From assembly GCA_020627705.1 (NCBI GenBank), contig JAHDGJ010000016.1, positions 3,796 to 67,795 of the forward strand: a stretch of DNA of 64,000 bases, given 5' to 3'. Numbering within the stretch: position 1 is the first letter of the stretch; each line of letters opens with the position of its first letter. The notes under the pieces were generated by a model, which ran no database searches, had not been told where the DNA came from, and was given only the letters and a program-made list of their open reading frames with translations. Source of the stretch: Saprospiraceae bacterium. GTDB taxonomy: Bacteria > Bacteroidota > Bacteroidia > Chitinophagales > Saprospiraceae. Below, piece by piece: positions 28,763 to 37,740 of this stretch. Both the position numbers and the translations under genes were made by a program.

Positions 28763-28788
28763 CAACATCTCACTTAATTTGATGTTTA

Positions 28789-29904
28789 TTGAATATTATG
28801 AGAGTTTTGTGTGTTCTACTTTTGTTTTGTCTTTTTTTGACGCCCTCATGTAAGGATCCTTCTCCTATGGAGGATTTGGATTTAACTCATATTCCTTATG
28901 ATCCTGTGACTTTTAACCCTGAGATAGACAATCCTACGTTTCCACAATTAGAACAACCTCAGGACAATCAGATGACTGTCGATGGAATTGATTTAGGTCG
29001 ACATCTTTTTTATGATCCAATATTGTCTGGAGACTTGAGCATGTCGTGTTCGAGTTGTCATTTGCCCTCTGGAAGCTTCACTGATAACCTTGCCTTAAGT
29101 AAAGGCATTGATGGCATTGAAGGGACACGGAGTTCCATGAGCTTACTTAATGTTGGTTTTAATTACAGGGGGCTGTTTTGGGATGGAAGAATTTTTAGTT
29201 TGGAAGAACAAGCCTTACTACCAGTCGAAGACCCCATTGAGTTACATGCTTCTTGGCCGAATGTTGTACAAAGACTGCAAGAAAGTGAATTATATCCTGA
29301 AAAATTCAGAAAAGCCTTTGGCATTGATTCCAAAGATCAGATAACTAAAGACCTTGCCGCTAAAGCTTTGGCGCAATTTGAACGCTCTTTGATAAGTTCG
29401 AAAAATTCAAAATTTGATAAAGTTCTTCTCGGTGAAGATGTATTTAATGGACAAGAATTATTGGGTTATGAGATGTTTTTTGATATCTATCAAGGATCAA
29501 ACCCTGACATACCTGATGCACAATGTTTTCATTGCCATGATCAACCTTTGTTTACTAATAATGCCTATGAGAATAATGGTTTAGATGAGTCTCAAACTTA
29601 CGAGGGCTTTACGGATTTAGGGCATGGTAAAGTCACAGGGATTATTGGTGACAACGGGAAATTTAGAGTACCTACTCTAAGAAATATAGAACATTCGGCT
29701 CCATACATGCACGATGGGCGCTTTGAAACCTTAGATGAGGTGATGGATCACTATATAAGTGGTGGTCATTTTTCGCCAACACGAAGCACCTTCATGGATT
29801 CAATTGAGCTAAATACAGTCCAAAAAGAAGCAATGATTGCATTCTTGAAGACATTAAGTGACCCAAATTTTAATGAAAATCCAGATTTCTCCAATCCTTT
29901 TTAA
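28789..29904 (+). CDS. Di-haem cytochrome c peroxidase family lipoprotein (MbnH-like)
   Basis: 371 residues with a lipoprotein signal (LLLFCLFLTPSC). Two haem c sites: MSCSSCH and CFHCHD. The family blocks are GRHLFYDPILSGD, SLLNVGFNYRGLFWDG, VEDPIELH, and PTLRNIEHSAPYMHDGRF. The nearest neighbour encodes an MbnP-like protein, which points to the MbnH role (Trp to kynurenine oxidation of the partner) rather than H2O2 detoxification. Distinguishing the two needs structural comparison. Probably transcribed with the MbnP-like gene. Confidence 0.88.
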   Translation: MNIMRVLCVLLLFCLFLTPSCKDPSPMEDLDLTHIPYDPVTFNPEIDNPTFPQLEQPQDNQMTVDGIDLGRHLFYDPILSGDLSMSCSSCHLPSGSFTDNLALSKGIDGIEGTRSSMSLLNVGFNYRGLFWDGRIFSLEEQALLPVEDPIELHASWPNVVQRLQESELYPEKFRKAFGIDSKDQITKDLAAKALAQFERSLISSKNSKFDKVLLGEDVFNGQELLGYEMFFDIYQGSNPDIPDAQCFHCHDQPLFTNNAYENNGLDESQTYEGFTDLGHGKVTGIIGDNGKFRVPTLRNIEHSAPYMHDGRFETLDEVMDHYISGGHFSPTRSTFMDSIELNTVQKEAMIAFLKTLSDPNFNENPDFSNPF

Positions 29905-29933
29905 TTAGATTTCACGAACACTTTAATTTTGCA

Positions 29934-29941
29934 AATATCTA
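29934..29941 (+). promoter_or_regulatory. Candidate -7 box upstream of the mini-ORF units
   Basis: TAATTTTG fits TAnnTTTG and is the best -7 match I found before the tandem RNA units. No TTG lies at the expected -33 position, so this is weak evidence for a start near 29948. Confidence 0.25.
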
Positions 29942-30060
29942 TAAATCAAGTATTTATGGTGATAATTGTTAAATTTAATTCCATATTTTTAGAACAATAG
30001 ATTTATTTTGTCTTTGTAATCAAGGGAGTTTGTAGCGACTATTGTATTATGAATTTTATT

Positions 30061-30165
30061 CTTAGTTATCTGGTAAAAGAACCAGTGATTAAAATTCAAA
30101 TATGTTCATGGGATTATAACGTAAGAGGAGAGAATAATTGGAACGCTTTTCTCCTCTTACAATTT
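30061..30165 (+). ncRNA. Candidate structured RNA unit 1: hairpin, mini-ORF, terminator-like hairpin
   Basis: A small hairpin (30070-30074 pairing with 30081-30085) is followed by the 20-nt core ATATGTTCATGGGATTATAA at 30100-30119 and then by a 10-bp perfect hairpin (30121-30130 with 30151-30160, extendable inward). The core contains ATG TTC ATG GGA TTA TAA, a five-codon ORF. The identical core in the same structural setting recurs at 30267-30286. No protein gene covers this stretch. It could be a small RNA, a leader peptide or an attenuator-like unit. Confidence 0.5.
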
Positions 30166-30224
30166 TACTCTCAGACAATAAAAAAGAAAGATTGAGTTTT
30201 AAATATATTTTGGTTTAAATGAGT

Positions 30225-30325
30225 TTATTCGCCTTTATCTCTTAAAAAAGGCAAAACCGATTTTGGATATGTTCATGGGATTATAATTTGCAAGTGGTTA
30301 CTCCAGTAACCACTTTTTTTTGTCC
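30225..30325 (+). ncRNA. Candidate structured RNA unit 2: hairpin, mini-ORF, intrinsic terminator
   Basis: GCCTTT at 30231-30236 pairs with AAAGGC at 30247-30252. The 20-nt core identical to unit 1 follows at 30267-30286 (mini-ORF 30269-30286), then a textbook intrinsic terminator: 10-bp stem 30292-30301 with 30306-30315, a TCCA loop and at least six T. Outside the core, the two units do not share obvious sequence, only the order of parts. This argues for selection on the core rather than a recent duplication. Confidence 0.55.
30292..30321 (+). terminator. Intrinsic terminator of RNA unit 2
   Basis: AAGTGGTTAC, loop TCCA, GTAACCACTT and a T run. Perfect 10-bp stem. Confidence 0.85.
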
Positions 30326-30635
30326 TAACATATATGTTAAAATTGTAATATATTTTTCAATTTTAGCCTGTATGGCATGCTTTGTGCAATTCTTCGTATA
30401 ACCAGTTTACACGACTAATAACAGTATTCAGAAAGACCACACGCTTCTTTTGCGCAAACTCTTTCGTTGTGCGAGCCCTTAATGATCTAACATCCCTTAA
30501 TTGTGACTCTCACTTAATTTACTGTGTTTTAGAATTTTGATGTGATCATTCATTTGGTCAAGGTCAAATATGTTTCGTTTGAGTTATCAGCTCAGATGTG
30601 ATTATTTAAATTTTAAACACTAAACCGCATTAAAA
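30326..30635. other. AT-rich leader region before the T9SS protein gene
   Basis: No ORF, strong hairpin or consensus promoter was found. A palindrome TTTGCGCAAA lies near 30449-30458. The region presumably holds the promoter and 5' leader of the gene at 30636. Confidence 0.3.
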
Positions 30636-32756
30636 ATGAGACCGATTTTATTACTCTTAATGTTATGCGCGAACTTTACAAACAATAACCTAAATGCGCA
30701 ATGCGCTTTAACTGAATTTACTATCGACATGTCGGATGATTTTGGAGATGGTTGGACAGGAAATCAAGTGAGCATTAAAAAATTGAATGCTACTTGTGGC
30801 CAAGAAACTATTTATGGACCTTTTAGCTTGGATAGAGGGCCTGATCAACAACAATCCGTTTGTTTACCTGATGGTTGCTATTACATTAGTACTGTGGATG
30901 GTGACTTTAAGGAAGAGATTTCTTGGTCTATTCGTCAAAACAGTAATCAGCAAATTTGGGCAGAACATACCACTTCACACCCTTCCAACTTGTTAGTTGT
31001 GGGGAATGCAGATTGTTCTTTTATCGGATGTACGGATCAGACAGCTAACAATTATGACCCGAACGCTACGTGCAGTATCGGATCATGTCAGTATTTGGCT
31101 GTTTACAATGACATTTGTGACGGTGCAATGCCTTTAGAATGTGGAGCAACCAATGTGAATGGTTCTACGGAAAATGCTACAGCTGCCTTTTTTAATAACT
31201 GTAAAGCAAACAATATTGATGATGTTTGGTATTCGGTCTATGGGACGGGTGAAGAAATTAGGATTGAGATGTCTACTCAACAAGCAAACAGCGAAATTCA
31301 ACTTACGGTATTTACAACAAGTACCAATGATTGCAGCTCACCACTTGTTTGTAATAGTAATACGAGTTTTATTAATACAGGCGCCAATAAGAAAATGGCA
31401 ATTTGGGATTCCGAGGTTGGGACCATTTATTTTGTCAATGTAGGCTTCAAGCAGGATTTTGCAGATGAAACGTTTACATTAAATTCTACTTGTCCTGATT
31501 GTGGAGATCCAGTAGCACTAACCGCTGATTATGTCACAGAAAATAGGGCAATGATTGACTGGAAGTCTGCGAGTAGTATGGTTGACAATTGTGAGGTTTG
31601 GGTTTGCCCTTCAGGTGTTCCTTATACGGACCCTGCGTGCCGTTATCTTGACAACCAACATAGTCCGATGTACTTAAATAACTTGTTCTCTTGTTATGAT
31701 TATGATGTTTATTTGAGAGAACGATGTAATTCTACGCTAACCAATGTTGTTGGCCCGTTAAGTTTTACTACAGATAACGAAACAGAAAAGAATGTTCTTT
31801 ATTGTGGAGACCAGATGTGTTACCCTATGTGTGCTGCCAATGGTCAGCAGATTTATAGCTCGAGCGAAGATGAAAGTTGGACATTCTGTGCCGACGCTGG
31901 TATGTATCCTTCGGTTACATTTAATTATGTAGATATGGAATTGAGCACAAATTGTATTGCTGATTTTATTGAGATTTCTTCAGGAATTGGATACTCTGGA
32001 CCTCATTGCGGAAGTGATTTTCAGGCTGGAGGAAGTGAACTAGGAGCCGGAGACTGCTATTATAATCCTCAAATGGGCGGTTGTTTACAAGTTAGCTTTA
32101 AGTCTAACGCTTCAGTAGAGGCCAAAGGGTTTTGCATGGAGTTTGTGTGTAAAGCACCAGCCAGTGTAACAAACTGTAATGAGCTTCTACAAGCTTCAGT
32201 GCCTTTAAAAATGCTTTCGTTTGATGCCGAGGCAAAAGATGGAATGAATGTCATACAATGGGAAACGAGCAATGAATACAACGTGGATCTTCACCGACTA
32301 GAAAGAAGTACAGACGGGCATTCTTGGAAACTGTTAGTAGAGCATAAAGCTTTAAACGCACAAGAAGGCGTAAATCAATATTTGTCAAGGGACTTAACGC
32401 CTTTTTCAAAAACGTATTACAGACTCAAAACAATAGATTTTGATGGTTCGACTTACCATTCGGAGGTTCGGATCGTACAAAGAGATAAGCAGAGCCAAGA
32501 TCAGATTTTGGAAGCTGTTTATCCAAACCCTTCTTCAGGAGTGGTGTTTGTACAATTGAATGAATCATCAGAGGATGATTTAGAAATCGTTTTGATTGAT
32601 ATGGCAGGGAAGGAAACAATGAGAAGAACTTGGTCCAAAGGACAATATGATGTGCAGTTAAAATTGGATTTGACAGAAATTCAAACAGGTATATACTTTA
32701 TTCGAGCGATAAAAGGTACCTATCAAAGTACTCAAAAGCTAATTATTTCAAATTAG
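30636..32756 (+). CDS. Secreted protein with CUB-like domain and T9SS type A sorting domain
   Basis: 706 residues. Signal peptide (ILLLLMLCANFTNNNLNAQ), then a Cys-containing beta region (DDFGDGWTGNQVSIKKL), a calcium-type DPNAT loop, a fibronectin-III-like section and a CUB-like segment (WTFCADAGMYPSVTFNYVDM, DFIEISSGIGYSGPHCG). The C-terminal 80 residues (YPNPSSGVVFVQLN, DMAGKETMRRTW, QTGIYFIRAIKG) are a type A sorting domain, preceded by the usual WETSNEYNVDLHRLERS linker module. Surface or extracellular protein; no catalytic site recognised. Confidence 0.85.
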   Translation: MRPILLLLMLCANFTNNNLNAQCALTEFTIDMSDDFGDGWTGNQVSIKKLNATCGQETIYGPFSLDRGPDQQQSVCLPDGCYYISTVDGDFKEEISWSIRQNSNQQIWAEHTTSHPSNLLVVGNADCSFIGCTDQTANNYDPNATCSIGSCQYLAVYNDICDGAMPLECGATNVNGSTENATAAFFNNCKANNIDDVWYSVYGTGEEIRIEMSTQQANSEIQLTVFTTSTNDCSSPLVCNSNTSFINTGANKKMAIWDSEVGTIYFVNVGFKQDFADETFTLNSTCPDCGDPVALTADYVTENRAMIDWKSASSMVDNCEVWVCPSGVPYTDPACRYLDNQHSPMYLNNLFSCYDYDVYLRERCNSTLTNVVGPLSFTTDNETEKNVLYCGDQMCYPMCAANGQQIYSSSEDESWTFCADAGMYPSVTFNYVDMELSTNCIADFIEISSGIGYSGPHCGSDFQAGGSELGAGDCYYNPQMGGCLQVSFKSNASVEAKGFCMEFVCKAPASVTNCNELLQASVPLKMLSFDAEAKDGMNVIQWETSNEYNVDLHRLERSTDGHSWKLLVEHKALNAQEGVNQYLSRDLTPFSKTYYRLKTIDFDGSTYHSEVRIVQRDKQSQDQILEAVYPNPSSGVVFVQLNESSEDDLEIVLIDMAGKETMRRTWSKGQYDVQLKLDLTEIQTGIYFIRAIKGTYQSTQKLIISN

Positions 32757-32775
32757 GTGTTGAATGAATAATTTG

Positions 32776-32811
32776 AGGTCAGGGTAAATTTTTACTCTGA
32801 CCTTTTTTTTT
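32776..32811 (+). terminator. Intrinsic terminator of the T9SS protein gene
   Basis: A 13-bp stem (32776-32788 with 32791-32803, one G-T pair) is followed by nine T, 19 nt after the stop codon. Confidence 0.85.
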
Positions 32812-32838
32812 GCAAGAAAGTAAACCTTATTTTTCGGT

Positions 32839-33867
32839 ATGAACTGGAAGGATTACAAATACCTATTGGCCTATATTATCCCATTGTCCGGAATCTTTTC
32901 TCTACTAAAAGGAGGACAATTTAGTTTTACTACCGTGGTGATTGCCTTTGTTTTGTTGCCCGTTTTAGATAGCATTGTACCATCTTCTAAGCTTAACCTC
33001 AGTTTGGAAGAAAAGAAGCAAAAAGAATTGAATAAATATTTCGATGCCCTGCTCCTTATCAATTTGCCTTTGGTCTACATTACGGCATTTTACTTTTTTC
33101 AAAATTTGATAGTAAAAGAATTAAGTCTGTTAGAACATATTGGGATGACTTTGTCTACGGCCATAGTATTTACAACTGCAGGAATTAACGTTGCACATGA
33201 ATTGGGACACAAGCCAGAGAAGTATAATCAAGTCATTTCTAAATTGTTGTTGCTTCCAAGTTTGTACATGCATTTTTTTATAGAACATAATCGAGGACAT
33301 CACCTCAAAGTAGGTACAGATGCTGATCCAGCTTCAGCAAAGAAAAATGAAAATGTATACTTCTTCATTCTGCGGTCTGTGAGTGGCCAGTGGATGGACG
33401 CATGGCGTATTGAAAAGAAAAGAGTCGGAACCTTTTTTGGGATGAACAATCAAATGTTTCAGATTACCTTGGCTACCATCGCAGTACTTCTTACGATGGG
33501 CTTATGCTTTGGCTTATCGATTGTGTTGAATTTTATATTGGTTGCGGTAATATCTTTCCTTCATTTGGAGATCATAAATTATGTTGAGCATTACGGCTTG
33601 AGACGAAAGAAATTAGGGAACGGTAGATATGAAAAAGTAAAAGCACATCATTCATGGAATTCTAACCACGAGTTGGGTCGAATTATGTTGTATGAATTGA
33701 CACGTCATTCGGATCACCATTATAAGGCAGCTAAGAAATATCAAACATTGGACCACCACGATGAAAGTCCCCAATTGCCCTATGGGTATCCGGCTTCATT
33801 GTTGTTAAGTCTATTGCCTCCGCTTTGGTTTAAGGTTATGAATAAGCGAATACCTACACAGGCATAA
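32839..33867 (+). CDS. alkB: AlkB-type integral-membrane alkane 1-monooxygenase
   Basis: 342 residues with six membrane helices and the di-iron histidine boxes: HELGHK, EHNRGHH with the following GTDADPASA, and LTRHSDHHYKAAKKYQ. The alkane-hydroxylase hallmark NYVEHYGLRR is also present. It hydroxylates terminal CH3 groups of alkanes or fatty chains at the inner membrane, using electrons from rubredoxin. No rubredoxin or reductase gene is adjacent, and no fused rubredoxin domain is seen. It converges with the RhlE gene with only 2 nt between stops. Confidence 0.9.
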   Translation: MNWKDYKYLLAYIIPLSGIFSLLKGGQFSFTTVVIAFVLLPVLDSIVPSSKLNLSLEEKKQKELNKYFDALLLINLPLVYITAFYFFQNLIVKELSLLEHIGMTLSTAIVFTTAGINVAHELGHKPEKYNQVISKLLLLPSLYMHFFIEHNRGHHLKVGTDADPASAKKNENVYFFILRSVSGQWMDAWRIEKKRVGTFFGMNNQMFQITLATIAVLLTMGLCFGLSIVLNFILVAVISFLHLEIINYVEHYGLRRKKLGNGRYEKVKAHHSWNSNHELGRIMLYELTRHSDHHYKAAKKYQTLDHHDESPQLPYGYPASLLLSLLPPLWFKVMNKRIPTQA

Positions 33868-33869
33868 TA

Positions 33870-35234
33870 CTACTTTGATTTTCTTCTACGCGATTTTTTA
33901 AAGTTCCAGGGTTTTTTGCCTTTTGGAGTGGGACCAGATTTATCTTTTCTTCTTGAGCTTGATTTGGATTCAGATTTATTGCTGGATCTTCGTTCTTCTT
34001 TTTCCTTCTTGCGTGCTCGATGCTGCGCTATACGTTCTCTTTTTTTGCGCTCTTTTTCCTTGTTAAATTCCTTTTTTTGCCTTTCGGTCATTGGCTGTTG
34101 CGTTTGCGGATATGGATGATCCTCTACAGCAGGAATTCTTCGACCAATTAATTTTTCGACGTTTCTTATGAAGACATTTTCCTCAGATTCGCAAATAGAA
34201 ATGGCAAGCCCAGATTCACCGGCTCTTCCGGTACGGCCTATACGATGCACATAATCTTCGGCAATATTTGGGATATTATAATTAATCACATACTGCAGTT
34301 TGTCGATATCGATACCCCTTGAGGCAATGTCGGTAGCAACCATTATTTGAATCTGAGACTTTTTAAAATCTTTGAGTGCTGCTTGACGTTGGTTTTGTGA
34401 TTTATTACCGTGTATTGCAGCTGCATTAAAATTATTGGATTTAAGAAATCGAACGATTTTATCTGCGCCATGCTTGGTTCTTGAAAAAACCAAAACTTGA
34501 TCATCAATGCGTTGTTCTATGATGTGTAGCAACATTTCTCGTTTAGAATTCGCATTGGTGTAATATACTTCTTGGGCAACAGTATCTGCGGTAGAGGAAG
34601 TTTGGGCAACCTCGATTTTTACAGGATTTTCTAAAATTTCCTGTGAAAGCTTGATGATGTTTTTGGGTAGGGTAGCGGAGAAAAACAGAGACTGTCTCTT
34701 ACGTGGAAGTAATTTAATTAGTCTTTTTATGTCATGGATAAATCCCATGTCCAGCATACGATCTGCTTCATCCAATACAAATATTTTTAAGTCATTGAGG
34801 TCTACAAATCCTTGGTTGTGTAGATCTAATAACCTTCCAGGGGTGGCGGTCAGGATATGTACCCCTGATTGAAGTTTTTTAACTTGTTTGCCTTGTTTGA
34901 CCCCACCAAATATTACCAAATGCTTGAGCCCAAGATATTTAGAATATTCTCTAATATTTTCGTCAATCTGGATCGCCAATTCTCGAGTAGGGGTCATAAT
35001 TAATGCCCGCAATTTGATTTTTTTGGAATCACGATCTGCTTGGCTAATCCGCTGTATTATAGGGATAGCAAAAGCGGCTGTTTTACCTGTTCCTGTTTGG
35101 GCGCTTCCTAGTATATCAGAGCCATCTAATACTACAGGAATAGCTTTCTCTTGGATTGGCGTGGCTTTCTTATAATTTTTATCAGAAAGTGCACGTAAAA
35201 TGGGCTCGGTGAGCTTTAAATCTTTAAACTTCAT
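33870..35234 (-). CDS. rhlE: DEAD-box RNA helicase, RhlE type
   Basis: 454 residues with all helicase motifs: Q-motif KATPIQEKAIP, SAQTGTGKT, PTRELA, TATPGRL, LDEADRMLDMGF, FSATLP, ATDIASRGIDID and HRIGRTGRAG. The last 75 residues are a highly basic, Ser/Lys/Arg-rich tail as in RhlE/CsdA helicases, expected to bind RNA. Role: ribosome assembly and mRNA turnover in the cytosol. Confidence 0.93.
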   Translation of the reverse strand: MKFKDLKLTEPILRALSDKNYKKATPIQEKAIPVVLDGSDILGSAQTGTGKTAAFAIPIIQRISQADRDSKKIKLRALIMTPTRELAIQIDENIREYSKYLGLKHLVIFGGVKQGKQVKKLQSGVHILTATPGRLLDLHNQGFVDLNDLKIFVLDEADRMLDMGFIHDIKRLIKLLPRKRQSLFFSATLPKNIIKLSQEILENPVKIEVAQTSSTADTVAQEVYYTNANSKREMLLHIIEQRIDDQVLVFSRTKHGADKIVRFLKSNNFNAAAIHGNKSQNQRQAALKDFKKSQIQIMVATDIASRGIDIDKLQYVINYNIPNIAEDYVHRIGRTGRAGESGLAISICESEENVFIRNVEKLIGRRIPAVEDHPYPQTQQPMTERQKKEFNKEKERKKRERIAQHRARKKEKEERRSSNKSESKSSSRRKDKSGPTPKGKKPWNFKKSRRRKSK

Positions 35235-35296
35235 TCAATTCTTTTTCCCTTAAATCACTAAAGACTTAAAGCAGATTAGGCACAAAGATAGAACTT

Positions 35297-35812
35297 CTAG
35301 TCTTGAATTGATTTGAGAAGGGTCGCGAAGTCTGTAATCTGCTTTTTTGATTCAGATTTTAATTCATCCGTTTGCATCGAGAGGTACAAATCGCCGGAAT
35401 ATTTCATGCCTAAATATTTTGCAGTAAGAGCAAAGGGTTTAAAATAAGTGTCGAACACTTTTTCATCATAACCGCAGGCTATAGCGGCCATTTTTTTTCC
35501 TCTGATTTTTCTTCCCGTTTCTTTATCAACTCGGAGACAATCAGAAAATCGATCAATAAAATTTTTCATTATTCCACTCATAGAATACCAATAGACAGGT
35601 GTCGCGAAAACCCAATGGTCATAATGCGTAACCAAATGATCAATAAAATTTTTATAGTCGTCTTGTGTGTTGAGATATTCATAATCGTATGGACCAATAT
35701 TTTTTTCTTTTAAATCAATCAAATCACAACCAAGTTGATTTTGGAGTTCTTGAGCTATTTTAAAGGTATTTCCATTGCTTCTAGAGCTGCCCAAAATAAT
35801 TACTGTCTTCAT
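35297..35812 (-). CDS. Flavodoxin-like NAD(P)H-dependent FMN oxidoreductase
   Basis: 171 residues from the ATG at 35812, whose TCAT overlap with the upstream gene's stop is the usual 4-nt coupling; the longer frame would begin inside that gene. FMN-phosphate loop IILGSSRSNGNTFKIA, substrate and flavin loop FATPVYWYSMSGIMKNFIDR and a Gly-rich later loop fit the NADPH-dependent FMN reductase/iron-sulfur flavoprotein group. Substrate unknown. Confidence 0.85.
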   Translation of the reverse strand: MKTVIILGSSRSNGNTFKIAQELQNQLGCDLIDLKEKNIGPYDYEYLNTQDDYKNFIDHLVTHYDHWVFATPVYWYSMSGIMKNFIDRFSDCLRVDKETGRKIRGKKMAAIACGYDEKVFDTYFKPFALTAKYLGMKYSGDLYLSMQTDELKSESKKQITDFATLLKSIQD

Positions 35813-37032
35813 GATACAGATTTTAGTTTGCCCGCGATAAATGCAGTTGACCACGCGGCTTGGAAATTAAAGCCTCCAGTGATGCCATCAATATTTAGAA
35901 CCTCACCGCAAAAATATAATTTGGGTATCGTTTTGCTTTCCATCGAATGGGTATCTACAGTAGCTAGATCTATTCCTCCCGCAGTCACAAACTCTTCTTT
36001 AAAGGTCGTTTTACCTTGGATTCTATACGTATCATTACAGAGCATGTGGATCAACTTGTTTATACTCTTAGACCCCAATTCTGCAAATGTAGCTTCAGCC
36101 GACATGGAAGATTTATTTATTAGATAAGTCCAAAGCCTTGCTGGGACTCCAAATAGTTTGACTTGGCTTATTTTTCTTCTTCCCTGTTTTTGTTGTTCGA
36201 AAAGAATATTTTCTTTCAATACGTTTTGATCGATAGTACCTGTCCAATTTATGGAAATCGTAAAATCATAGCCTGATTGGTGTAGATCTCTAGCTGCAAA
36301 GGCTGACAGCTTCAAGATGGCAGGACCGCTAAAGCCCCAATGAGTGATCAATACAGGTCCTTGAGAAATTAGTTTGGTGCCCAAAATTTTTACTATAGCA
36401 TGAGGTACAGCAATACCCATTAATTTCCGAACATTGGATTTGGGCACATTAAAGGTAAATAGGGAAGGGACAGGAGGTATAATTTGCAGACCGATTTTCT
36501 CTAACCACGTGTATCCTTCAATTTTTGGTGCTCCACCGGTGGCAATAATCAAATAAGTATAGGTACGAGAATGCTCGTGTCTTTTCGAGCTTACTTCAAA
36601 ATCTCCTTTGGACAGTTTGATATGGTCTATCGGATATTGATAGCTAATTGGGATGTTTTTCTGTTTTAATTCCTGCAACAAACAATCAATTATTGTTTGC
36701 GAGTCGTCACTAATTGGGAATACCCGTAAATCAGATTCCGTTTTAAGTTTTACACCTCTTGACTGAAACCATTCTTTGGTTTCGACAGAGCCAAATTGAT
36801 GCAGAATCTTTTTCATTTGGTTTTTGCCTCTTGGATAGGAGGCACAAATCTTGGCAATTTCTTCAATGCCAGTAGTTACATTACATCTTCCCCCTCCAGA
36901 GATTTTGACTTTGGCTAGGCATTTTTTAGATTTTTCAAGAATCTCAACGCGAGCGTTTGGATAGTTGTTTTTAACCTGAATCGCAGCAAAAACCCCAGCA
37001 GCTCCAGCACCAATAATGCCGACTCTCATCAC
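35809..37032 (-). CDS. FAD-dependent oxidoreductase of the HI0933/BaiN family
   Basis: 407 residues. Dinucleotide-binding GIIGAGAAGVFAAIQ, then KISGGGRCNVT, the family's second glycine motif, and the C-terminal GEVLNIDGITGGFNFQAAW. HI0933/YhiN-type flavoproteins are widespread but mostly uncharacterised; BaiN reduces bile-acid intermediates. It overlaps by 4 nt both the upstream HAD gene and the downstream flavodoxin-like gene, forming a three-gene redox/phosphatase operon. Confidence 0.87.
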   Translation of the reverse strand: MMRVGIIGAGAAGVFAAIQVKNNYPNARVEILEKSKKCLAKVKISGGGRCNVTTGIEEIAKICASYPRGKNQMKKILHQFGSVETKEWFQSRGVKLKTESDLRVFPISDDSQTIIDCLLQELKQKNIPISYQYPIDHIKLSKGDFEVSSKRHEHSRTYTYLIIATGGAPKIEGYTWLEKIGLQIIPPVPSLFTFNVPKSNVRKLMGIAVPHAIVKILGTKLISQGPVLITHWGFSGPAILKLSAFAARDLHQSGYDFTISINWTGTIDQNVLKENILFEQQKQGRRKISQVKLFGVPARLWTYLINKSSMSAEATFAELGSKSINKLIHMLCNDTYRIQGKTTFKEEFVTAGGIDLATVDTHSMESKTIPKLYFCGEVLNIDGITGGFNFQAAWSTAFIAGKLKSVS

Positions 37033-37640
37033 ACTTCAATGTTAAAGCGTGTGCTTAATTCATCTCGAAGTTGTGAAGGAGAAGAGAAGTGAATAACCTG
37101 CCATCCGAATTTTTCAGCGGCTTGAATATTTCTGAGGTTGTCATCAATAAAGAGACAATCTTCAGATTGTAAATCAAATTTATCCAACATGCGCTGATAA
37201 ATAGCTGGGTCTGGTTTTTTTAAATGTTCTTCGCCAGAGACCAATATACCTTCAAAACCATTTAAAAAATGATAATGCTTCTTGGCATATGGGAAGAGCT
37301 CTGCAGACCAGTTGGTAAGTCCAAAAAGTCGGTGTGCAGCTTTTCGCTCCAATTCTTGAAGGATGAGTACCGTGCCATAGATAGGACCTGTGAGCATTTC
37401 ATGCCACCGGGAATAATAAGTCTTAATTTCTTTTTCCCAAGTAGGGTGTTGATCAATCAATACTTCTTCTGCTTCCTTGATGGTTCTTCCTCCATCTTGC
37501 GCCTCATTCCATTCCATGGTGCAGACATTTTCCAAAAACCAATTCATTTTGGATTGATCCTCAAAAACATGTCGAAAAACGTTTTTGGGACTCCAGCCAA
37601 TCAAAACACCACCAAAATCAAATATTATGTTTTTAATCAT
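37029..37640 (-). CDS. HAD superfamily phosphatase (YihX-like)
   Basis: 203 residues. Motif I IIFDFGGVLIGW (nucleophile Asp), motif II LFGLTNWS, motif III Lys in HLKKPDPAIY and motif IV LFIDDNLRNIQAA, with a helical cap between I and II. The D-x-G-x-V form is shared with sugar-phosphate phosphatases of the YihX group. First gene of the three-gene operon. Confidence 0.85.
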   Translation of the reverse strand: MIKNIIFDFGGVLIGWSPKNVFRHVFEDQSKMNWFLENVCTMEWNEAQDGGRTIKEAEEVLIDQHPTWEKEIKTYYSRWHEMLTGPIYGTVLILQELERKAAHRLFGLTNWSAELFPYAKKHYHFLNGFEGILVSGEEHLKKPDPAIYQRMLDKFDLQSEDCLFIDDNLRNIQAAEKFGWQVIHFSSPSQLRDELSTRFNIEV

Positions 37641-37690
37641 TGTACGAATATATTTATTTGCATGCTAGCAAGTGTGATGACTACAAACAA

Positions 37691-37719
37691 AAAAAGCTTG
37701 ACCTGAGGTCAAGCTTTTT
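37691..37719 (-). terminator. Bidirectional-looking intrinsic terminator downstream of fecR
   Basis: 13-bp perfect stem (37691-37703 with 37707-37719), 3-nt loop, with runs of T on both strands. It lies about 20 nt after the anti-sigma gene stop. Confidence 0.85.
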
Positions 37720-37740
37720 ATAACTAAAAACACAATATTT

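Noticed and set aside
30541-30635. Third copy of the mini-ORF core near TCAAATATGTT at 30564
   Set aside because: Only about 10 bases agree, and the ATGGGATTATAA part and hairpins are missing.
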